A stretch of 64,000 bases of DNA from Oceanicella actignis (GTDB lineage Bacteria > Pseudomonadota > Alphaproteobacteria > Rhodobacterales > Rhodobacteraceae), in NCBI RefSeq assembly GCF_008124525.1, contig NZ_VNHJ01000002.1, forward strand, positions 372,001-436,000. The letters are read 5' to 3'. Shown piece by piece: positions 58,815 through 64,000 of this stretch. A program made the translations under genes and the position numbers. Under the pieces are notes generated by a model. The model was not told where the DNA came from. It did no database searches and worked only from the letters and a program-made list of their open reading frames with translations. Each line of letters begins with the position of its first letter. The stretch's first letter is position 1.

Positions 58815-59679
58815 CGCCCGCGGCGCGCAGCTCGCGCAAGCCCGCGTCGCGGTCGCGCTTGGCCAGCCTGCGCCCGGCCGCGTCGCGGATCAGCCGGTGA
58901 TGCCGCCAGACGGGAACCGGCAGGCCGAACAGCGCCTGCAGCAGCCGGTGCAGCGGCGCGGCGGCGAACAGGTCCTGCCCGCGCGTCACGTGAGTCACCC
59001 CTTGCGCGGCGTCGTCCAGCACCACCGCCAGGTGATAGCTGGCGGCGACGTCCTTGCGCGCCAGCACCACGTCGCCGCAGCGGGCGATCAGCCAGTCGGG
59101 GTCAAGGCGCAAGAGCCCCGTTTCGCCGCCGGGGCCGGCGCCCAGCTCGCGCATGCTCAGCCGGCCGACGGCCGACGCGCCCCCCAGCGCCGCGATGGCC
59201 GCGCGCATGTCAAGCCGCCAGGCGACCGGCGCGCCCGGCGCCGGGGGCGTGCGGCGGCAGGTTCCCGGATAGGGCGGGCCGTCGGGGCCGCGCCCGTCGG
59301 GCAGGGCGGGCATGGCGCCGCCGACCTCCTGCGGGGCGGCCAGGGCCTGGGCGATGTCCTTGCGCGTGCAGGCGCAGGGGTAAAGCAGCCCGCGCGCGCG
59401 CAGATCGTCCAGCGCGCGGGCGTAGACCGCCATGCGCTGCGACTGGCGCATGGGCGGCGCGTCCCAGCGCAGGCCGAGCCAGCGCAGATCCTCGATGATC
59501 GCCTGCTCGTATTCGGGACGCGCGCGGCCCTGGTCGATGTCCTCGATCCGCAGCAGGAACCGCCCCCCCGCCGCCCGCGCCGCGTCATGGGCCAGGATCG
59601 CCGAAAATGCGTGCCCAAGGTGCAGGAACCCGTTGGGCGAGGGGGCGAAGCGTTCGACATGCTCGGCGGGGCGGCTCAT
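58750..59679 (-). CDS. gluQ: Glutamyl-Q tRNA(Asp) synthetase
   Basis: This 309-aa GluRS paralogue lacks the anticodon-binding domain and attaches glutamate to queuosine in tRNA(Asp). The HIGH motif appears as FLHLGHA in RFAPSPNGFLHLGHAFSA; the KMSKS equivalent is AKRDRDAG. Three Cys/Tyr ligands for zinc are suggested by LLYPCACTRKD. The stop is TAG at 58750, inside the convergent gene's 3' end (65-nt overlap). Confidence 0.95.
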   Translation of the reverse strand: MSRPAEHVERFAPSPNGFLHLGHAFSAILAHDAARAAGGRFLLRIEDIDQGRARPEYEQAIIEDLRWLGLRWDAPPMRQSQRMAVYARALDDLRARGLLYPCACTRKDIAQALAAPQEVGGAMPALPDGRGPDGPPYPGTCRRTPPAPGAPVAWRLDMRAAIAALGGASAVGRLSMRELGAGPGGETGLLRLDPDWLIARCGDVVLARKDVAASYHLAVVLDDAAQGVTHVTRGQDLFAAAPLHRLLQALFGLPVPVWRHHRLIRDAAGRRLAKRDRDAGLRELRAAGVTPGQIRRMLDLPPARQASPR

Positions 59680-59816
59680 GGCCGGGATCTAGGCCCGACC
59701 GGCCGGCGGCGCAAGCGCGCCGGCGCGTCCTCATGCGCCGAGGGCCGAGACGCCGGCGCGCGCGGGCGGGGCATCGCGCTCTTGACCCCGGCTGCGCGCG
59801 CGTATCGGATGCAGGC

Positions 59817-60446
59817 ATGAGCGTGCGCGTCATCAAGGGCGAGGATTGCATCCGCGAGGGGGCCGAGTGGCTGGCCGCGCGCGAGCCGCGCTTTGCGCAT
59901 GCGCTCGAGGTCGCCGGCCTGCCGCCGACCCGCCTGCGACCCGACGGCTTTCCCGCGCTGGTCTCGGCCATCGTCTCGCAACAGCTTTCGGTGGCGGCGG
60001 CGAACGGCATTCTGGGGCGGCTGCGGGCCATCGGCGCCGACACGCCCGAGGGGCTGATGGCGCTGGACGACGAGGCGTTGCGCGCCTGCGGGCTTTCGCG
60101 CCCCAAGATCCGCTATCTGCGCGGCGCGGCCGAGGCGGGGCTGGACTTCGCCGCCTTGCGCGCCATGCCCGACGAAGAGGCCGCCGCCGCGCTCGTCGCG
60201 CTCAAGGGCGTGGGGCGCTGGACGGCCGAGATCTACCTGATGTTCAGCCTTGGCCGCGCCGACGTCTTCGCCCCGGCCGATCTGGCGCTGCAGGAGGCGT
60301 CGCGCGCGCTGTTCGATCTGCCCGCCCGTCCGGCGCCGCCCCAGCTGGCCGCGATGGCCGAAGCCTGGTCGCCCTGGCGGGCGGTGGCGGCGCGGCTGCT
60401 TTGGGCGTATTACCGGGCCGTCAGGAACAGGGAAGGGATCACCTGA
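59817..60446 (+). CDS. DNA-3-methyladenine glycosylase (AlkA-like)
   Basis: A 209-aa HhH-GPD glycosylase for base excision of alkylated purines. Visible are FPALVSAIVSQQLSVAAANG, the hairpin LVALKGVGRWTAEIYLMFSL and the catalytic Asp in FAPADLALQ. It lacks the N-terminal AlkA domain and so resembles the short Mag-type enzymes. ATG 59817 begins MSVRVIKGEDCIREGAEW. The esterase gene starts one base after its stop. Confidence 0.93.
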   Translation: MSVRVIKGEDCIREGAEWLAAREPRFAHALEVAGLPPTRLRPDGFPALVSAIVSQQLSVAAANGILGRLRAIGADTPEGLMALDDEALRACGLSRPKIRYLRGAAEAGLDFAALRAMPDEEAAAALVALKGVGRWTAEIYLMFSLGRADVFAPADLALQEASRALFDLPARPAPPQLAAMAEAWSPWRAVAARLLWAYYRAVRNREGIT

Positions 60447-60447
60447 A

Positions 60448-61104
60448 ATGTCTTACCTAGCAGGGCCTTCGCGCCAGCCGCGCTCGGGCGTGACCGAGTC
60501 GGTCGTCATCTTGCTTCACGGCTACGGCGCCGATGGCGAGGATCTGATCGGCATCGGCGACGCGCTGGCCGACCACATGCCCAACACGCTGTTCATGGCG
60601 CCCGACGCGCCCGAGCCCTGCTCGATCAATCCCATGGGGCGGCAGTGGTTCCCGATCCCGTGGATGGACGGCTCGACCGAGGCGCAGATGGCCGAATCGT
60701 TCGACCGTTCGGTGCGGCTGTTGCACGCCTATCTCGACTCGGTGGCCGAGGAGACGGGCGTGCCTGCGGCGCAGACGGCGCTGATCGGCTTCAGCCAGGG
60801 CACGATGATGGCGCTGCATGTGGGCCTGCGCCGGCCCGAGCAGCTGGCCGGGATCGTCGGCTTCTCGGGGCGGCTTCTGGCGCCCGAGCGCCTGCCCGCC
60901 GAGCTGGCCTCGCGCCCGCCGGTGCTGCTGGTCCATGGCGACATGGACGAGGTGGTGCCGCCCTCGAGCCTTGACGAGGCCCGCGAGGCGCTGGCCGACG
61001 CCGGCGTTCCGGTGGCCACGCATGTCTCGCGCGGGATGGGGCATGGCATCGCGCCCGACGGGCTGGGGCTTGCGCTGCGCTTCCTGCAAGAGCGGCTGGG
61101 CTGA
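60448..61104 (+). CDS. Alpha/beta-hydrolase, phospholipase/carboxylesterase family
   Basis: A 218-aa alpha/beta-hydrolase of the acyl-protein thioesterase-like carboxylesterase group. The catalytic triad is Ser116 (GFSQGTM), Asp167 (HGDMDEVVP) and His199 (MGHGI). LLHGYGADGEDLIGIG is the oxyanion-side motif. AGGGAAGGG lies before ATG 60448, one base after the glycosylase stop, so translation is coupled. The substrate is unknown. Confidence 0.92.
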   Translation: MSYLAGPSRQPRSGVTESVVILLHGYGADGEDLIGIGDALADHMPNTLFMAPDAPEPCSINPMGRQWFPIPWMDGSTEAQMAESFDRSVRLLHAYLDSVAEETGVPAAQTALIGFSQGTMMALHVGLRRPEQLAGIVGFSGRLLAPERLPAELASRPPVLLVHGDMDEVVPPSSLDEAREALADAGVPVATHVSRGMGHGIAPDGLGLALRFLQERLG

Positions 61105-61221
61105 GCCGCCCCCCCAACGCACGCACCGCCGATCCCCTCCGGCACGCGCAGGCGCCGCGCGCGGAACCGGACTCCGGCCGCGCGCCGGGCCCCTGTCGCC
61201 GGACCGTCATCATTTCGACGC

Positions 61222-61249
61222 TTGTCCGTCGCCGATGCGCATATATAGT
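61222..61249 (+). promoter_or_regulatory. Promoter of the HNH nuclease gene
   Basis: TTGTCC (61222-61227), 16 nt, TATAGT (61244-61249) in an A/T-rich spot (CATATATAGTTTTCC). It lies 73 nt before the GTG start and places the in-frame ATG at 61235 inside the promoter, arguing against that start. Confidence 0.65.
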
Positions 61250-61321
61250 TTTCCTGCATCGGGACGGGCGGGTCCCGTCTCGAACGTGGCCAGGGGCGCT
61301 TCGGGATGGGAGGGAATTCGC

Positions 61322-61909
61322 GTGCGGCACGATCCATATCTTGAGGGCTTCGTCCGAAGTCCCGCGCGGCTCCGGGATCATCCGGCGCTCGTGCTCAACG
61401 CCGATTACAGGCCGCTTTCATACTTCCCGCTGTCGCTCTGGCCATGGCAGGAAGCCGTGAAGGCGGCCTTTCTCGATCGCGTGACCGTGGTGGCCGAGTA
61501 TGACGAGGTCGCGCGCAGCCCCTCGACCGAGTTCCGCCTGCCCTCGGTGGTGGTGCTGCGCGAATACGTCAAGCCCGGCCGCATGGCGGCCTTCACGCGC
61601 TTCAACGTCTTTCTGCGCGACGAGTTCCGCTGCCAGTATTGCGGCGCGACGGGCGATCTGACCTTCGATCACGTGATCCCGCGCGCGCGCGGCGGGCGCA
61701 CGACCTGGGAGAACGTGGTCGCCTCGTGCGCGCCGTGCAATCTGCGCAAGGGCGCGCGCTCGGTGCGCGAGGCGGGGATGCGCCTGCGCCGCAAGCCCTT
61801 CCGCCCCAGCCAGGCGCAGCTGAACGCGGCGGGGCGCAAGTTTCCGCCGAACTACCTGCACGAAAGCTGGATGGATTACCTGTATTGGGACGCGCCGCTC
61901 GAGCCGTAG
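61322..61909 (+). CDS. HNH endonuclease
   Basis: A 195-aa protein with a zinc-finger HNH fold: C104-x2-C107 (CQYCG), D116-H117 (FDHVIPRARGG) and C136-x2-C139 followed by Asn140 (CAPCNLRKG). The N-terminal HPALVLNADYRPLSYFPLSL and C-terminal FPPNYLHESWMDYLYWD are conserved in the solitary HNH nucleases of alphaproteobacteria. GTG 61322 has GGAGGG seven bases upstream. The DNA target and function are unknown. Its end overlaps dsbB by 34 nt. Confidence 0.92.
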   Translation: MRHDPYLEGFVRSPARLRDHPALVLNADYRPLSYFPLSLWPWQEAVKAAFLDRVTVVAEYDEVARSPSTEFRLPSVVVLREYVKPGRMAAFTRFNVFLRDEFRCQYCGATGDLTFDHVIPRARGGRTTWENVVASCAPCNLRKGARSVREAGMRLRRKPFRPSQAQLNAAGRKFPPNYLHESWMDYLYWDAPLEP

Positions 61910-62379
61910 GCCCGCAGCGCCGCCCAGCCCCACAGCAGCGCCAGCCCCGCCGAGGCGAGCCCGTTCCAGCTGGCCATGGACAGGCCGAGGAACTCCCACG
62001 CCACCTCGTTGCAGCGCACCACCGGCGCGGCCATGATCTGGCGCAGCAGCTCGTCGGTGTTCAGCGCGCCGTCCGGCCCGCCCGAGCAGGTCTGCGGCCC
62101 CTGCCACCAGCCGCGCTCGACGCCGGTGTGATAGAAGGCGATCGCCGCGCCGGCCGCCATGCTCAGCGCCCCCGCCGCGCACAGCCATGCGCGCGCGCCC
62201 AGCGCCAGCGCCGCCGCGCCCAGCGCGATCGCCGCCGCATGGGGCCAGCGTTGCCAGATGCACAGCTCGCACGGGGCCAGCCCGCCAAGATGCTGAAATC
62301 CGAACGCGCCGGCCAGCAGCGCCGCCGAGCCGAGCGACGCGATAAGCGCCAGGCGCCGGGGGGATGGATGCAGGGTCAT
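61876..62379 (-). CDS. dsbB: Disulfide bond formation protein B
   Basis: A 167-aa inner-membrane protein with four helices that reoxidises DsbA and passes electrons to quinone. The first Cys pair is C37-x2-C40 in APCELCIWQRWPH and the second pair is C98 (GPQTCSGG) and C123 (VVRCNEV). ATG 62379 overlaps the stop of the upstream DedA-like gene (ATGA). The stop is TAA at 61876, within the end of the HNH gene. Confidence 0.94.
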   Translation of the reverse strand: MTLHPSPRRLALIASLGSAALLAGAFGFQHLGGLAPCELCIWQRWPHAAAIALGAAALALGARAWLCAAGALSMAAGAAIAFYHTGVERGWWQGPQTCSGGPDGALNTDELLRQIMAAPVVRCNEVAWEFLGLSMASWNGLASAGLALLWGWAALRAYGSSGASQYR

Positions 62380-62957
62380 AGAACGCGCCTCGCCACGATG
62401 AAGCCTCCGATCAGCAGCACGACCGAGACCGTGAAGACCAGCCCGAGCCGGCGCTCGATGAAGCCGCGGATGGGCGGGCCGAAGCGACGCAGCAACGCCG
62501 CCAGCACGAAGAATCGCAGGCCGCGCGCGACGGCCGAAGCGATCATGAACAGCCCGAAATTCAGCCCCGTCGCCCCCGAGAAGATGGTGATGACCTTGTA
62601 GGGAAAGGGGGTGACGCCGGCGATCAGCACCGCCCAGAAGCCCTGCTCGTTATAGGCCTGGCTGATGCGCATGAAGTCGTCGGCCTTGCCGTAGAATTCC
62701 AGGACCGGGCGCCCGATCGTCTCGAACATCGCCGCGCCGATCAGCCATCCCATCGCCCCGCCCGCCACCGAGGCCGCCGTGCACACCCCCGCGATCAGCC
62801 AGGCGCGGTGCGGCGCGGCCAGGATCATCGGAATCAGCAAGACGTCGGGCGGGATCGGAAAGACCGAGCTCTCCACGAAGCTGACCAGCGCCAGCGACCA
62901 GAGGGCGTAGGGTTTTCCGGCCTGGCGCAGAACCCAGTCGTAGAGCGATCTCAACAT
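62376..62957 (-). CDS. YqaA family (DedA/VTT) membrane protein
   Basis: A 193-aa membrane protein of the VTT/DedA-like YqaA group. The family starts with YDWVLRQAGKPYALWSLALV then SFVESSVFPIPPDVLLIPMI, and the loop TPFPYKVITIFSGATGLNFG is the re-entrant motif of VTT proteins. ATG 62957 fits the family N-terminus; ATG 62993 would add 12 residues. Co-translated with dsbB. Flippase or permease activity is likely but unproven. Confidence 0.9.
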   Translation of the reverse strand: MLRSLYDWVLRQAGKPYALWSLALVSFVESSVFPIPPDVLLIPMILAAPHRAWLIAGVCTAASVAGGAMGWLIGAAMFETIGRPVLEFYGKADDFMRISQAYNEQGFWAVLIAGVTPFPYKVITIFSGATGLNFGLFMIASAVARGLRFFVLAALLRRFGPPIRGFIERRLGLVFTVSVVLLIGGFIVARRVL

Positions 62958-63012
62958 GCGCTCCGCATAGCAACGCCCCTCGCCCTTGTCCATCGCCGGG
63001 CGCAGGATGCGG

Positions 63013-63040
63013 TTGACCGCCGCCGGCGCGCGCCTATAGT
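63013..63040 (+). promoter_or_regulatory. tRNA-Leu promoter
   Basis: TTGACC (63013-63018), 16 nt, TATAGT (63035-63040), 10 nt before the tRNA 5' end. Confidence 0.8.
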
Positions 63041-63050
63041 CGCCTCGGTC

Positions 63051-63137
63051 GCCCGGATGGCGGAACTGGTAGACGCAGCGGATTCAAAATCCGCCGAGCT
63101 GACACTCGTGTGGGTTCGAGTCCCACTCCGGGCACCA
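63051..63137 (+). tRNA. tRNA-Leu (anticodon CAA)
   Basis: An 87-nt tRNA with a 7-bp acceptor stem (GCCCGGA with TCCGGGC), encoded CCA, anticodon stem GCGGA/TCCGC around loop TTCAAAA (anticodon CAA, reading UUG), a long variable arm as expected for leucine tRNA, and a T-loop GGTTCGAGTCC. It has its own promoter and terminator. Confidence 0.97.
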
Positions 63138-63166
63138 GCGGACACCCGAAATCGACGCGCATGCGA

Positions 63167-63197
63167 AACGGCGCCGGGCTGTCGGCCCGGCGCCGTT
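63167..63197. terminator. Bidirectional terminator after tRNA-Leu
   Basis: A 13-bp inverted repeat (AACGGCGCCGGGC at 63167-63179 and complement at 63185-63197, 5-nt loop) lies between the tRNA and the convergent methyltransferase gene and can end both transcripts. Confidence 0.75.
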
Positions 63198-63226
63198 CGC
63201 GAGGCGGCGGCGATCAGGACGCGCGA

Positions 63227-64000
63227 TCAGGACGCGCGGCGGCGGCGGCGGTTCTCGCGCCCGCCGCGGGCGCCGACCGGGGCCTCGCCCTCGGGCGTGG
63301 CGGGCTTGTTGTGGCGGATCCACTCGGCGCCGTGGGGGTCGTTGTTCATCAGCAGGTTGGCCGCGCGCACGGCCTCCATCTCCTGCGGGCGGACCGGGTT
63401 CATGATGGCCGAGGTCATGCCCGAGGCGATGGCCATGGGCAGGAAGGCGGCGTTGATGCCGTGCCGGTTCGGCAGTCCGAACGAGATGTTCGACGCGCCG
63501 CAGGTGGTGTTCACCCCCAGCTCCTCGCGCAGGCGGCGCACCAGCGCGAACACCTGGAGCCCCGCCGTGGCCATGGCGCCGATGGGCATGACCAGCGGAT
63601 CGACCACGATGTCATGCGCCGGGATGCCGTAATCGGCGGCGCGCTGGACGATCTTCTTGGCCACGTTGAAGCGCACGTCGGGATCTTCCGAGATGCCGGT
63701 GTCGTCGTTCGAGATCGCCACCACCGGCACGTTGTATTTCTTGACCAGCGGCAGGATCGCCTCGAGCCGCTCCTCCTCGCCGGTGACCGAGTTGAGCAGC
63801 GGGCGTCCATGCGCCGCCTCGAGCCCGGCCTCGAGCGCGGCGGGCACCGAGCTGTCGATGCACAGCGGCACGTCCACCAGCGACTGGACCAGCTCGATCA
63901 GCTTGCGCATGAGCGGCGGCTCGGTCTCGTTGGGGTTGGGGTTCGAGTTGTAGACCACCCCCGCATTCACATCGAGCATGGTCGCACCGCAGGCGACCTG
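63227..64000 (-). CDS. Methyltetrahydrofolate:corrinoid methyltransferase-like (pterin-binding), 5' end outside window
   Basis: The frame continues off the right edge (…QVACGATMLDVNAG), so the N-terminal part is missing; 257 residues remain. The pterin-binding barrel is clear: MLDVNAGVVYNSNPNPNETE, PLCIDSSVPAALEAGLEAA, GRPLLNSVTGEEERLEAILP, DIVVDPLVMPIGA and GASNISFGLPNR. It belongs to the dihydropteroate-synthase-like corrinoid methyltransferases that move methyl groups between cobalamin protein and tetrahydrofolate, for example in betaine or methylamine demethylation. The Arg-rich tail (GGRENRRRRRAS) is unusual. Confidence 0.9.
   Translation of the reverse strand, partial: QVACGATMLDVNAGVVYNSNPNPNETEPPLMRKLIELVQSLVDVPLCIDSSVPAALEAGLEAAHGRPLLNSVTGEEERLEAILPLVKKYNVPVVAISNDDTGISEDPDVRFNVAKKIVQRAADYGIPAHDIVVDPLVMPIGAMATAGLQVFALVRRLREELGVNTTCGASNISFGLPNRHGINAAFLPMAIASGMTSAIMNPVRPQEMEAVRAANLLMNNDPHGAEWIRHNKPATPEGEAPVGARGGRENRRRRRAS

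Noticed and set aside
61235-61321. ATG 61235 as start of the HNH nuclease
   Set aside because: It lies inside the promoter spacer, and GTG 61322 has a strong ribosome site and the family N-terminus.

Overview
The window is 64 kb of a very GC-rich bacterial chromosome (about 70 percent GC or more by eye). The gene set points to an alphaproteobacterium, most likely Rhodobacterales (Paracoccaceae/Roseobacteraceae type). Pointers are an aa3-type cytochrome oxidase subunit IV peptide, Usg, a COQ9-family protein, an alphaproteobacterial-type SOS box (GTTC-N7-GTTC), a DmdC-like acyl-CoA dehydrogenase, ccmAB beside acnA, and a corrinoid methyltransferase-type gene. I see no integrase, transposase, phage or plasmid gene, so this reads as core chromosome with small accessory islands.

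Layout. 0-3.4 kb: a DUF4159 protein (cut by the left edge) and a large membrane protein, then a 13-copy 7-bp tandem repeat. 3.8-8.6 kb: a GNAT acetyltransferase, a flavin reductase, an FAD-linked oxidase and a Sua5-type tRNA modification enzyme. 8.7-12.7 kb: a DmdC-like acyl-CoA dehydrogenase, a metallo-beta-lactamase-fold hydrolase and an SDR in one run, then a 44-aa oxidase subunit. 12.7-18 kb: M48 lipoprotein protease, rpsU, COQ9, DUF3095, purK-purE, DUF465. 18.3-18.7 kb: a degenerate 60-bp-period array that looks CRISPR-like. 19-25.7 kb: S49 peptidase, a small zinc-ribbon membrane protein, Ca/Na antiporter, SDR, uvrC, and mannose-1-phosphate guanylyltransferase. 25.8-32 kb: the phosphate operon pstS-pstC-pstA-pstB-phoU-phoB behind a good Pho box. 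32.5-38.9 kb: ccmA-ccmB, acnA, usg and a DUF1223 protein. 39-42.7 kb: an LpxL-like acyltransferase, an EamA transporter, a three-gene nitrile hydratase/thiocyanate hydrolase-like operon, and infC with an ATA start. 42.9-56 kb: recJ, the stress island described below, and recG. 56-64 kb: an SOS-boxed 42-aa membrane peptide, DUF1810, an IscU-like protein, hisI, an AbrB-family membrane protein, gluQ, an AlkA-like glycosylase, an esterase, an HNH nuclease, dsbB, a DedA-like protein, tRNA-Leu(CAA), and a corrinoid methyltransferase cut by the right edge.

The most striking block is 44.8-52.6 kb. Three tandem Hsp20 genes and a YfdX gene run leftward. An FtsH protease and a ClpG/ClpK-type disaggregase with an N-terminal Cys cluster run rightward. 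This is the core set of the transmissible locus of protein quality control / locus of heat resistance. Here it lies between recJ and recG and lacks the HdeD, KefB, thioredoxin, PsiE and DegP members. Its divergent control region carries two operator-like sites with the same GTTC-independent architecture, GTTGC-N6-GCAAC. A second candidate system is the 42-aa membrane peptide at 56077, whose promoter carries two SOS boxes.

A window-wide oddity is that most long intergenic gaps hold their own local tandem repeat with a different period (7, 141-144, about 60, 15-16, 66 and 131 bp). Start codons given here were chosen from Shine-Dalgarno spacing, family N-termini and gene overlap. Terminators and promoters are read by eye from stems and hexamers.
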